The notes below the pieces were generated by a model, which was given only the letters and a program-made list of their open reading frames with translations, was not told the origin of the DNA and did not search any database. Positions 21,721 through 29,506 of a stretch of DNA of 30,530 bases are shown piece after piece. A program made the translations under genes and the position numbers. Source of the DNA: DASVTR01 sp033855775 (GTDB lineage: Bacteria > Acidobacteriota > Blastocatellia > Pyrinomonadales > Pyrinomonadaceae); contig JAWVFT010000085.1 in the NCBI GenBank assembly GCA_033855775.1, positions 1-30,530 of the forward strand, in the 5' to 3' direction. The stretch's first letter is position 1, and every line of letters starts with the position of its first letter.

Positions 21721-24141
21721 TCAAGAAGATTTCCCCTCCAACCGCTCCAAATTCCGCCGCGCCATCTCCGCATAAGGCGACCCCAGTTTCTCGAAGATGC
21801 CGAGTGCTTCACGCAGCAACCTCACAGCCTCTTCCTTGTTGCCTTCCCGCTCTGCAAGTGCTCCCATATTACAAAAAATCAGACCTATGTTGCTCTTATC
21901 TCCAAGCCTCTTTGTAATCTCTAAGCTTTCTTCGTAGAGTTGCCGTGCTTTCACAAAGTCTCCTTGAGACTTTGCTACATTAGCTAAGGCATGCAAGGTG
22001 ATAGCGATACCGCTCTGGTCGCCGAGTCTCTTTTCAATCTCCAAGCTCTCGTTGTAAAGCCGTCGCGCTTCTGCTACCTCTCCTTGGTCTTGGGCAAGCA
22101 TTGCTAGTTGATGCAAGGTGATGGCGATGCCGCTCTGGTTGCCGAGTCTCTTTTCAATCTCCAAGCTCTCGTTGTAGAGCCCTCGCGCTTCTTCTATCTC
22201 TCCTTGAGCTTGGGCAAGCCAGCCTAATTGATGCAAGGTGCTGGCGATGCCGCTCTGGTTGCCGAGTCTCTTGTTAATCTCCAAACTCTCGTTGTAGAGC
22301 CGTCGCGCTTCGTCAAATTCCCCACGTCGTTGATATATTACGGCTACATTGTGCGATAAGTCTGCAATCCGGCCTTCGGCTTGTGAGGAACGCGCCGCTT
22401 TTATTGCGCGTTCTCCCTGTTGAATTGCCTCATCCCAATAGCCGCGCAGGTCTAGAAATTCTTCCAACGCAAAACGAACCCGTATCCCGCTGTCCCAATC
22501 CTTCATTTCAAACGCCGCATCCATCGAGTTCAGCGCGTTGTCTTTCTCTGCTTCCAGCGCCGCGAAATCTTCGGGCGTCGTCTGCTTGTGCGCTTCAGCA
22601 TAGCTCAGGAAGTAAGCGACGAATCGCTGGCGGAACTCGGCGGCGTGTGGGTCTTTAGAGAGCCGTGCGGCGGCGAGGCTGCGCGTTAAGCCTTCGACGG
22701 CGAAGCGGCGATTCTCGTCTATCGCTTTAATCAACCATAAGGCGCGCAGGTTCTTGAGGGCTTCGTTGATGCGAGACGAATCATTGCCGAACCCGGCGAC
22801 CTCCGCCAGTGCGTTGCGTGTGGTGCTCGGCGCAAAGAGCGAGAGGGCCAGCAGGGTTGCGCGCCCGTCGTCGCCTAGCTGCGGGAGGTTGAAGGAGCGG
22901 TCGAAGACGCGTTGGGCGGCGTCGCCTTCGCCGTGCTGTAATTCTTCGAAAACTGTTTGCGGCTCCTGCGCGGCGTCTATCTGCCCGACCACCCATTGCA
23001 TGACGAAGGGGTTGGCCTCCGCCGTCGAGTAGATACGGCGGCGAATCTCCGGGGAGAAAATTTGCGCGTCCTGCGTCTGCGTAATCGTTCGTTGCAAAAA
23101 CTCTTCCGCCTCTTCGGGCGACATGGCGGCGATGGCGACGTTGAACGTCGCGCCGATTCCCTGTCGTGATGTAAAGAGCGCAAAGCAGCGCGCGTGCTTG
23201 AACCAAGCCTCTATGCTCTGCTGCGCGTCGGGCTTGATTGTCTCGTAGTTGTCCAGCACGACGAGCGCGGGCGGTTCCGCGACGAGCGCGTACACCTGCG
23301 CCGCCTTCTCATCGGGCGGAAGCGGGCGCAGGTCTTCGCGGCCCAACTGCGTGGCCGTGTCGTCGAGCAACGTGGAGAGCGTGAAGTCCGCGCGCCCCTC
23401 CGCGCTGCTCCACACGACGCGGCCTCCGAACGTCTTCTCCAACTCGCGCGCCGCCTCCGCCGCCAGCGTCGTCTTGCCAATGCCCCCCGGCCCGGAGAGC
23501 GTCACCAACTGACTCTGCTTCTGCGGCGCAAGCTGCTCTCGCAAACATTCCACAATGTCGCGGCCTTCCGCATTACGCCGCGCAACGAATCCGATGATGG
23601 GAGGACGCGGGATGTAAATGCGCGGCAATGCTTTCGAGCCGCCCGCGCGCTTCGTTGCGGCAGAAGCGGAAGCGCCGAGCAGTTCGTTAACGACGGCACG
23701 AATGCCCTTGGCAACATCTCTGAGCGCGCTGTCACGATTCGGCCATTCAGTGACGGGCAAAGCGTTTTTAGGCAATGCTTGCGGCTCGTTGAACGGCAAA
23801 GTCTCCCAATCGCAGGGGCGAAGGATGACGGGAATAACGCGCGCCTCGCCTGCTCTGTAGCGTTCCATCGCCCGCTGCATCTCAATCTGCTGGCAGTAGT
23901 CGGAATTAGTGAAGGCCGAACTGATAAGCAGCAGTATGATGTGCGCCGTTTCAAGTTGCGCGTCAATTCTGCCTTTCCAGTCCTCTCCCGGCATAATCAT
24001 CCGGTCATGCCATTGCTTAATCTTTCCCTCTTGCTTGAGAGAACTCAGATGCTCTGCTAATTCATCGCGCAGAGCTTCGTCCTTGTGCGCGTAAGAGCAG
24101 AAAATCTCGACAGCTTCGATTGGGTGAGACGCCACCGGCAA
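21721..24141 (-). CDS. TIR / NB-ARC / TPR protein (STAND NTPase, bacterial NLR-like)
   Basis: 806 residues. Residues about 9-155 are a TIR domain (EIFCSYAHKDEALRDEL, then LLISSAFTNSDYC), with E87 at the usual position of the NAD-cleaving glutamate. The NTPase of NB-ARC/STAND type has P-loop GPGGIGKTT (217-225), Walker B LVVLDN (D297), a sensor-like LFTSRQG (322-328) and a winged-helix region to about 500. TPR repeats of exactly 40 residues (about 600-775, EARRLYNESLEIEKRLG) form the likely sensor. Known TIR-STAND proteins act in antiphage immunity by NAD depletion, so a defence role is a fair inference. The start is TTG at 24141, set by AAGGAG six nt upstream. The TPR part is visibly more AT-rich than the NTPase part. 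Confidence 0.9.
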   Translation of the reverse strand: MPVASHPIEAVEIFCSYAHKDEALRDELAEHLSSLKQEGKIKQWHDRMIMPGEDWKGRIDAQLETAHIILLLISSAFTNSDYCQQIEMQRAMERYRAGEARVIPVILRPCDWETLPFNEPQALPKNALPVTEWPNRDSALRDVAKGIRAVVNELLGASASAATKRAGGSKALPRIYIPRPPIIGFVARRNAEGRDIVECLREQLAPQKQSQLVTLSGPGGIGKTTLAAEAARELEKTFGGRVVWSSAEGRADFTLSTLLDDTATQLGREDLRPLPPDEKAAQVYALVAEPPALVVLDNYETIKPDAQQSIEAWFKHARCFALFTSRQGIGATFNVAIAAMSPEEAEEFLQRTITQTQDAQIFSPEIRRRIYSTAEANPFVMQWVVGQIDAAQEPQTVFEELQHGEGDAAQRVFDRSFNLPQLGDDGRATLLALSLFAPSTTRNALAEVAGFGNDSSRINEALKNLRALWLIKAIDENRRFAVEGLTRSLAAARLSKDPHAAEFRQRFVAYFLSYAEAHKQTTPEDFAALEAEKDNALNSMDAAFEMKDWDSGIRVRFALEEFLDLRGYWDEAIQQGERAIKAARSSQAEGRIADLSHNVAVIYQRRGEFDEARRLYNESLEINKRLGNQSGIASTLHQLGWLAQAQGEIEEARGLYNESLEIEKRLGNQSGIAITLHQLAMLAQDQGEVAEARRLYNESLEIEKRLGDQSGIAITLHALANVAKSQGDFVKARQLYEESLEITKRLGDKSNIGLIFCNMGALAEREGNKEEAVRLLREALGIFEKLGSPYAEMARRNLERLEGKSS
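21901..22380 (-). repeat. Four 120-bp tandem repeats encoding TPR units
   Basis: Units at 21901-22020, 22021-22140, 22141-22260 and 22261-22380 align without gaps. The two middle units are nearly identical over most of their length, which points to recent duplication. Each encodes one 40-residue TPR of the TIR-STAND protein. Copy number can change without breaking the frame. Confidence 0.8.
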
Positions 24142-24168
24142 GTCATTCTCCTTTCCGAGACTGCCGCA

Positions 24169-24177
24169 ACTATAACA
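24169..24177 (-). promoter_or_regulatory. Extended -10 promoter element for the TIR-STAND gene
   Basis: The minus strand reads TG-T-TATAGT (24177 down to 24169), an extended -10 with five of six consensus bases in the hexamer. A TTGAGA lies at 24200-24195, but 20 bp away. Transcription would start about 20 nt before the TTG start codon, so the TIR gene may be expressed without the rhodanese gene. Confidence 0.4.
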
Positions 24178-24186
24178 TGGGTTCTC

Positions 24187-24558
24187 TTAATCATTCTCAA
24201 TGGGCGCGCTGGCGTCCTTCCATGCTTTCCAGCCGCCGGACATGGAGTAGACGCGGCGGTAGCCCATGCGTTGGAGGTTGTCGGCGGCCAATGCCGAACG
24301 GTAGCCGCCGCCGCAGTAGAGGATGAGTTCGGTGTCGGGGTCTGGGACTTGGGTTTCGATGTCGCGTTCGATGATGCCGCGTCCCATGTGTTGGGCGTCG
24401 CGGGCGTGGCCAGCTTGCCATTCGTTGTCTTCGCGGACATCTATCAGGCGCGCGGCGGGGTTGGAGGCAAGGCGTTCGAGTGTCTCGGCGACGGTCAGTT
24501 CGTTGATGCGGCCTTTGGCTTCGTTGACGAGTTGCAGGAATCCGGGTGTGTGTTTCAT
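24187..24558 (-). CDS. Rhodanese-like domain protein
   Basis: 123 residues forming one rhodanese domain. It has LIDVREDNEWQAGHARDAQHM (38-58) and the active-site loop C82-GGGY-R87, which fits the CxxGxR pattern, followed by GGWKAWK near the C-terminus. A catalytic cysteine is present, so it can carry a persulfide sulfur. About 20 N-terminal residues precede the domain. Soluble, no signal peptide. The ribosome binding site is weak. The gene ends 45 nt before the TIR-STAND start on the same strand; whether they are linked functionally is unknown, since the TIR gene seems to have its own promoter. Confidence 0.92.
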   Translation of the reverse strand: MKHTPGFLQLVNEAKGRINELTVAETLERLASNPAARLIDVREDNEWQAGHARDAQHMGRGIIERDIETQVPDPDTELILYCGGGYRSALAADNLQRMGYRRVYSMSGGWKAWKDASAPIEND

Positions 24559-24611
24559 CTCTTGTTGACGCTCCGTTTCTGTGTAAAGACGGGTTAGGCA
24601 AATCCGTGGGC

Positions 24612-24617
24612 AGTATA
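24612..24617 (-). promoter_or_regulatory. Possible -10 element for the rhodanese gene
   Basis: TATACT on the minus strand (24617 down to 24612), about 55 nt before the rhodanese ATG. No good -35 is seen at normal spacing (GTAAAA at 17 bp). It stands back to back with the lipoprotein promoter. Confidence 0.3.
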
Positions 24618-24624
24618 CCTGCTC

Positions 24625-24654
24625 TTGACTTTCATTTTACGAGTTTGTTTAGAT
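24625..24654 (+). promoter_or_regulatory. Candidate promoter for the small lipoprotein gene
   Basis: A near-consensus -35, TTGACT (24625-24630), is followed after 17-18 bp by the weak -10 TTTAGAT (24648-24654). The lipoprotein ATG is 34 nt further on. Confidence 0.4.
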
Positions 24655-24687
24655 AGCGAAGCTCGAAAACCCTTGTGGAGGTCCCTG

Positions 24688-25089
24688 ATGTATAGAAAGC
24701 CCGTTAGCGTTTTGCTCGTTCTGGTTTGTTTGGCGTTGGCTGCGTGCGGCAAGAAGGACGACCAGATTAACTCTTTTGTCAAAGAAATCAACAGCTTCAC
24801 GGATGAGTTGGTGAAGAAGGTCGAGAACGCGCCCACGCCGTCCGAAGGCGTGGACGAAGCCCAGAAGTATATGGACTCGCGCAAAACCGAGTTGAAGGAC
24901 AAGTTCAATTCCGTTAAAGGCATCGGCGAGAATCAGGTTTCGGAAGAAACCAAGAAGAACATGAAGGACAGCTTTTATCAGGACGGCGTGAAGGTCGGCC
25001 AACTGACGGCCAAGTACGGCTCAGACCCGGAAGTCAAGACCAAGCTCTCAAAGCTGACGCAGGACTTCCTATCGCTCTTCCAGATGTAA
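24688..25089 (+). CDS. Small lipoprotein, hypothetical
   Basis: 133 residues from the ATG at 24688, chosen because GGAGG lies 7 nt upstream and a signal peptide follows at once; the frame is open from 24625 but that part is not signal-like. MYRKPVSVLLVLVCLALAAC gives a clear lipobox (LAAC) with the acylated cysteine C20 and GKKDD after it, which in many Gram-negatives favours sorting by the Lol pathway. The mature part (113 residues) is charged and helical (INSFVKEINSFTDELVKKVEN and similar), perhaps a coiled coil. No family recognised. It is transcribed away from the rhodanese gene and followed by a hairpin. Confidence 0.85.
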   Translation: MYRKPVSVLLVLVCLALAACGKKDDQINSFVKEINSFTDELVKKVENAPTPSEGVDEAQKYMDSRKTELKDKFNSVKGIGENQVSEETKKNMKDSFYQDGVKVGQLTAKYGSDPEVKTKLSKLTQDFLSLFQM

Positions 25090-25097
25090 AGACTGGC

Positions 25098-25134
25098 GGG
25101 CAAGAAGAGGGAGCCGACGGCTCTCTTCTCGCCC
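25098..25134 (+). terminator. Hairpin after the lipoprotein gene
   Basis: GGGC-AGAAGAG-GAGCC pairs with GGCTC-CTTCT-GCCC in a long, slightly interrupted stem, nine nt after the stop. No strict T tract follows (CGTCCGTCTTTC), so efficiency is uncertain. Confidence 0.55.
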
Positions 25135-25308
25135 CGTCCGTCTTTCATCGTCAACCGAAAAGCAGGCGCCCGCAAGCGCGTCTTGAGGGGGCGAAGCGCG
25201 TTCTCGCCCCGTCGAGCGCGCTTTCGTCTTGTCAGGCCGCTTTCAGGCGAACAACATTCGAGGCGACTGCTTCGTTCGCGCAGCGCGGCGCGGGCGCCGC
25301 CGCGCCGA

Positions 25309-25338
25309 TTGGAAGAAAGCCGCCGGACAGACTATAAT
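25309..25338 (+). promoter_or_regulatory. Promoter of the 2-oxoacid dehydrogenase operon
   Basis: TTGGAA (25309-25314), an 18-bp spacer and a perfect TATAAT (25333-25338). Transcription would begin near 25346, about 120 nt before the lpd start codon. It is the best promoter in the window. Confidence 0.65.
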
Positions 25339-25466
25339 GCCGCTCTTTTCGATTCACACTGATAATCATGTAAGTCACCAGTCAACGGTGTTCAGTCGCC
25401 GCCAGCAGACGGCTGCCGACCGCTGGCGGATGATGGCTTACGAACAGCAGAGAGGATATAGAAACA

Positions 25467-26873
25467 TTGGCGACCGAACAATTTGATGTGACCATTATTG
25501 GCAGCGGCCCCGGCGGCTACGTGGCGGCGATTCGCGCCGGACAACTGGGCCTCAAGGTGGCGATGGTCGAGAAGGACAAGCGGCTCGGCGGCACCTGCAC
25601 GCTGCGCGGCTGCATCCCGACCAAACAACTCCTGATGTCCGCGCACGTCTACGAGCAGATGCAACACGCCGCCGCCTTCGGCGTCCAGGCCTCGGACATC
25701 AAGCTCGCCTTCGCAGACGTGCAGAAGCGCAAGGAAAAGATTGTGATGAAAAACTCGAAGGGCGTCGAGTTTTTGATGAAGAAGAACACCGTCAAGGTCT
25801 TCAAAGGCTACGGCAAGCTGCAACTGCCCGGACGTGTGGAAGTGACAAGCGAAGGCGGGGCCACGGAAATCATCGAGACGAAGAATATCATCATCGCTTC
25901 CGGCTCGGTCGTGCGCCCGATTCCCGGCTTCGAGACGGACGGCGAAAGGGTCGTCAACTCCGACCACATCCTCGAATTGACGGAAGTCCCGAAGTCTCTG
26001 ATTGTGATGGGCGCGGGCGCCGTCGGCGTCGAGTTCGCTTCCGTCTATTCGCGCTTCGGCTGCGAGACGACGATTGTTGAATTGATGCCACGCTTGCTTC
26101 CGCTCGAAGACGAAGAAGTCTCGAAGGAGTTGGAAAAATCTTTCCGCAAGCGCGGCATTAAATCGCAGCTTGACACCAAGCTCGAAAAGCTTGAGAAGAC
26201 GGACGCGGGCGTTCGCCTGACGGGCAAGACCTCCAAGGGTGAGGCCGTCGAACTGGAAGCGCAGATGTTGCTCGTCGCCGTCGGGCGCATGCCGTTCATC
26301 GAAGGACTCGGCCTCGAAGGCACGCAGATAAAGGTCGAGCGCGGCGCGATTCAAGTTGATGAATTTTTACGAACGGGCGAACCCGGAGTTTATGCTATCG
26401 GCGATGTCATCCCGACGCCTTGGCTCGCGCACCTCGCATCGAAGGAAGGCATCCTCGCCGTCGAGCAAATCGCGGGGCAGGAGAACGTGCATCCGATTAA
26501 CCTGCGCCTCGTCCCTTCCTGCACCTACTGCGACCCGGAAGTCGCCTCCGTCGGCCTGACCGAAGAGCGCGCCAAGAAGGAAGGCTACGATGTGCGCGTC
26601 GCCAAGTTTCCCTTCTCCGCTTCGGGCAAGGCGCGCATCCTCGGCGAGGAAGAAGGCTTCGTCAAGATTGTCAGCGAAGCGAAGTATGACGAACTGCTCG
26701 GCGTTCACATCATCGGCCCGCACGCCACCGAAATCATCGCCGAAGCCTGCGTCGCCATGCAACTCGAATCCACAGCCGAAGAGCTTGGCCGCACGATGCA
26801 CGCGCACCCGACCATCTCCGAAGCCGTCATGGAAGCCGCCGAAGGCATCCACGGCCTCACCATACACATGTAA
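25467..26873 (+). CDS. lpdA: Dihydrolipoyl dehydrogenase (E3)
   Basis: 468 residues. E3 reoxidises the dihydrolipoyl arm of E2 with FAD and NAD. It has the FAD motif GSGPGGYVAAIRAGQLG (12-28), the redox disulfide C44/C49 in GGTCTLRGCIPTK, the NAD motif GAGAVGVEFASVY, the second FAD segment VYAIGDV and the C-terminal HAHPTISEAVMEA with the catalytic His-Glu pair. The CTLRGC form differs from the more common CLNVGC but keeps both cysteines. The start codon is TTG at 25467, with GAGAGG about 11 nt upstream. It is the first gene of a set with E1 alpha, E1 beta and E2, so E3 is probably dedicated to this complex. Confidence 0.95.
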   Translation: MATEQFDVTIIGSGPGGYVAAIRAGQLGLKVAMVEKDKRLGGTCTLRGCIPTKQLLMSAHVYEQMQHAAAFGVQASDIKLAFADVQKRKEKIVMKNSKGVEFLMKKNTVKVFKGYGKLQLPGRVEVTSEGGATEIIETKNIIIASGSVVRPIPGFETDGERVVNSDHILELTEVPKSLIVMGAGAVGVEFASVYSRFGCETTIVELMPRLLPLEDEEVSKELEKSFRKRGIKSQLDTKLEKLEKTDAGVRLTGKTSKGEAVELEAQMLLVAVGRMPFIEGLGLEGTQIKVERGAIQVDEFLRTGEPGVYAIGDVIPTPWLAHLASKEGILAVEQIAGQENVHPINLRLVPSCTYCDPEVASVGLTEERAKKEGYDVRVAKFPFSASGKARILGEEEGFVKIVSEAKYDELLGVHIIGPHATEIIAEACVAMQLESTAEELGRTMHAHPTISEAVMEAAEGIHGLTIHM

Positions 26874-26958
26874 AGGAGTTGGCAGGTGAACAAAGTCAGC
26901 CGGGCGATTAGTCGAGCGGCTGGCGCGAACCTGAGTTCTCAAGGCGCATATATTCAAG

Positions 26959-28077
26959 ATGGCTAAGAAACGAAAATCAACTGATGACGCAAGCGCGACG
27001 GCTGCTGTCGAGACGAACGCGGTCGAGACAAACTCGGCGGCAGAGAAGAAGCTGACCTGCACAGGCGAGACGACGCTCTCAAACGAGCAGATGCTTGAAC
27101 TGTATCGCTACCTGATGCTGACGCGCCTTGTCGAAGAGCGGCTGGTCAATCTTTATCGCCAGACGAAAGTGGTCGGCGGCGTCTTTCGCTCGCTCGGTCA
27201 GGAGGCGACCGCCGTCGGCACAGCTTACGCTCTCGGGCCGCAGGATTTCATCTCACCTTTGATAAGAGATCTGGGCGCGGTTCTCGTCAAAGGCATTCGC
27301 CCGCGCGACATCTTCGCGCAGTACATGGCGAAGGCTTGGGGGCCTTCGGGCGGGCGCGACCTCAACATACATTTCGGCGACATGGCGAAGGGCTTCATCG
27401 GCCCTATCTCGCATCTCGGCGACATGATTCCTGTGATGACGGGTGTCGTGCTCGGCGCGCGTATGCAGAAGAAAGATGTGGTCGCGGTCGTCTACATCGG
27501 CGACGGCGGGATGAGCACGGGCGCGTTTCACGAAGGCTTAAACTTTGCCGCCGTCCAACGCCTGCCGCTCATCGTCGTCGCGGAGCACAATCACTACGCT
27601 TACTCGACGCCGACCTCGAAGCAGACAGCCGTTAAGGATCTGGCCGACAAAGCCATCGGCTACGCCATTCCCGGCCACATCGTTGACGGCAACGACATCA
27701 TCGCCTGCTACGAAGTGACCAAGCAGGCCGCAGAGTTTGCCCGCAATGGTGGCGGCGCGGTTCTCATCGAAGCCAAGACTTACCGGCGCAAAGGCCACGC
27801 GGAGCACGACGACCAACGCTATGTCCCGGCGGGCGAGATTGAAGAGTGGGCGCAGAAGAACGACCCCGTTGACCGCTACGAAGCCTACTTGATTGAGCGC
27901 GGCGCGGCCACGCGCGAACGGCTCGAAGAGATTACAGCAGCCGTTAATCGTGAGCTTGACGAGGATGTCGCGTGGGCCGAAAGCTCGCCGATGCCCGAAG
28001 CCGTGCAAGCGGCCTACGGCGTCTTTGACAACTCAATCGTGCCGCCCGCCTTTCGTCCGAAAGTTCTGGAACGTTAA
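26959..28077 (+). CDS. pdhA: 2-oxoacid dehydrogenase E1 component, alpha subunit
   Basis: 372 residues. With the beta subunit it decarboxylates a 2-oxoacid using thiamine diphosphate and loads the acyl group on E2. Residues about 1-40 are a charged, low-complexity extension. The core runs from MLELYRYLMLTRLVEERL; the cofactor motif is G181-D-G followed by LNFAA and ending in VVAEHN about 30 residues later. The YSTPTSKQTA loop and KTYRRKGHAEHDD region are typical of the heterotetrameric E1 class. Whether the substrate is pyruvate, a branched-chain oxoacid or acetoin cannot be settled by eye. It is 85 nt after lpd, with no strong ribosome binding site. Confidence 0.93.
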   Translation: MAKKRKSTDDASATAAVETNAVETNSAAEKKLTCTGETTLSNEQMLELYRYLMLTRLVEERLVNLYRQTKVVGGVFRSLGQEATAVGTAYALGPQDFISPLIRDLGAVLVKGIRPRDIFAQYMAKAWGPSGGRDLNIHFGDMAKGFIGPISHLGDMIPVMTGVVLGARMQKKDVVAVVYIGDGGMSTGAFHEGLNFAAVQRLPLIVVAEHNHYAYSTPTSKQTAVKDLADKAIGYAIPGHIVDGNDIIACYEVTKQAAEFARNGGGAVLIEAKTYRRKGHAEHDDQRYVPAGEIEEWAQKNDPVDRYEAYLIERGAATRERLEEITAAVNRELDEDVAWAESSPMPEAVQAAYGVFDNSIVPPAFRPKVLER

Positions 28078-28095
28078 TTTCAGTTTACGAAAATC

Positions 28096-29124
28096 ATGTC
28101 AACGGCAGCTAAAAAAGAGCACAAGTCGAACCGCCCCGCGCGCGGTGGAATGACGACGTTCGTCGAAGCGATTCGTCAGGGCATCTGGGAAGAGATGGAG
28201 CGCGACCCGACCGTCTTCGTCATCGGCGAAGATGTCGGAGCCTACGGCGGCGCGTTCAAGGTGACGGACGGATTGATTGACGAGTTTGGCGAGGAGCGCG
28301 TCGTTGACACGCCGATTTCCGAGGCGGCGATTGTCGGCGCGGCGTGCGGCGCGGCCCTGATGGGCATGCGGCCCGTCGCCGAGTTTCAGTTTATAGATTT
28401 CATCTCAGCGGGCTTTGACATGCTGACCAACTACGCGGCCAAGTGTCGCTATCGTTGGGGCGCAGGGATAGCCGCGGTCTTTCGCGGCCCGTGCGGCTCC
28501 GGCGTTCACGGCGGCCCCTTTCACTCGATTAACGCCGAAGCCTTTTTCCTCAACACGGCGGGCCTGAAGATTGTCGAGCCTTCGACCGCCTACGATGCGA
28601 AGGGCTTAATCAAGGCCGCGATACGCGACCCGGACCCCGTGATTTTCTTCGAGCACAAGAAGCTCTATCGCCTGCCGCGCCTGCGCGAAGAGTTGCCGGA
28701 GGAAGACTACATCGTTGAGATTGGCAAGGCACGCACAGCCCGCGAGGGGCGCGACCTCTCCATCATCACTTTCGGGGCGCAGGTCTTGAACGCGCTTGAC
28801 GCTGCGGCTGAGCTTGAGAAGGAAGGCATTGACGTTGAGGTGATAGATTTACGCACGCTCGCTCCGCTCGACAAGGAAGCGATACTGGCGAGCGTCAAAA
28901 AGACGAGCAAGGCTCTGGTCTTGCACGAAGCCTCGCGCACGGGCGGCATCGGCGGCGAGATTGCCGCGACCATCAGTGAAGAGGCTTTCGAGTGGCTCGA
29001 CGCTCCGCCGCTGCGCGTCGCTTCGATTGACACGCCCGTCCCTTATTCGCCGCCGCTCGAAGAATATTATTTGCCGCAGACGAAAGATGTGCTGGAAGCG
29101 GCGCGCAAGCTGGCGGCATATTAA
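28096..29124 (+). CDS. pdhB: 2-oxoacid dehydrogenase E1 component, beta subunit
   Basis: 342 residues, starting 18 nt after E1 alpha. After a basic N-terminal stretch of about 18 residues, the pyrimidine-binding domain shows VFVIGEDVGAYGGAFKVTDG, with E44 of the GED motif as the likely glutamate that activates the thiamine ring, then RVVDTPISEAAIVGAACG. The transketolase C-terminal domain follows (VEVIDLRTLAPLDKEAI, LVLHEASRTGGIGGEIA) and ends with TPVPYSPPLEEYYLP. The sequence is complete. An inverted repeat separates it from the DUF4242 gene that follows. Confidence 0.95.
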   Translation: MSTAAKKEHKSNRPARGGMTTFVEAIRQGIWEEMERDPTVFVIGEDVGAYGGAFKVTDGLIDEFGEERVVDTPISEAAIVGAACGAALMGMRPVAEFQFIDFISAGFDMLTNYAAKCRYRWGAGIAAVFRGPCGSGVHGGPFHSINAEAFFLNTAGLKIVEPSTAYDAKGLIKAAIRDPDPVIFFEHKKLYRLPRLREELPEEDYIVEIGKARTAREGRDLSIITFGAQVLNALDAAAELEKEGIDVEVIDLRTLAPLDKEAILASVKKTSKALVLHEASRTGGIGGEIAATISEEAFEWLDAPPLRVASIDTPVPYSPPLEEYYLPQTKDVLEAARKLAAY

Positions 29125-29134
29125 AGTGTTTCGA

Positions 29135-29186
29135 GTTTCAGGCTTCAAGTTAAAAACGACCGGGCTTGAAACTTGAAATCCGAAAC
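29135..29186. repeat. Inverted repeat between E1 beta and DUF4242 genes
   Basis: GTTTCAGGCTTCAAGTT (29135-29151) and AACTTGAAATCCGAAAC (29170-29186) are complementary at 14 of 17 positions, with an 18-nt loop. The words are GTTTCAAG-like and slightly repeated. It starts 10 nt after the E1 beta stop inside the presumed operon, so it may lower read-through into the next gene or protect mRNA ends. Confidence 0.7.
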
Positions 29187-29210
29187 CTGCTTGAGGAAGG
29201 AGCACGAACG

Positions 29211-29486
29211 ATGCCGAAGTATTTGATTGAGCGCGAGATTCCGGGCGCAGGCAGTTTGTCTGCCGAAGAGTTGCAGGCCATCTCGCAGAAGTCCTGCGGA
29301 GTCTTGAAGAACATGGGGCCGCAAATTCAGTGGGTTGAAAGCTACGTCACCGACGACAAAATCTATTGCGTCTACATCGCGCCCGACGAGCAAGCTGTGC
29401 GGGAACACGCGCAGCAAGGCGGCTTTCCGGCCAATCGTGTTTCCGAAATCAAATCGGTCATTGACCCGACAACAGCAGAAGGGTGA
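29211..29486 (+). CDS. DUF4242 family protein
   Basis: 91 residues from the ATG at 29211, which has AAGGAG about 8 nt upstream; the frame is open further back to 29166, but that part is the inverted repeat. The pattern MPKYLIEREIPGAG, ELQAISQKSC, GPQIQWVESYVTDDKIYCVY, FPANRVSEIKSVIDP is typical of DUF4242, a small alpha/beta ferredoxin-like fold. A Streptomyces member (SCO4226) is described as nickel-binding; the role here is unknown. It is placed between E1 beta and E2, so it probably belongs to the complex's operon. Confidence 0.85.
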   Translation: MPKYLIEREIPGAGSLSAEELQAISQKSCGVLKNMGPQIQWVESYVTDDKIYCVYIAPDEQAVREHAQQGGFPANRVSEIKSVIDPTTAEG

Positions 29487-29506
29487 AAGAAGAGTCTGGA
29501 GAACTT

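Larger units (their letters stand above)
25090..25466. other. Intergenic region before the 2-oxoacid dehydrogenase operon
   Basis: It holds the lipoprotein terminator hairpin (25098-25134), a stretch with repeated GCGCG and CGCCCC words at 25165-25225 that could fold on itself, and the strong lpd promoter at 25309-25338. No gene is supported. Confidence 0.5.
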
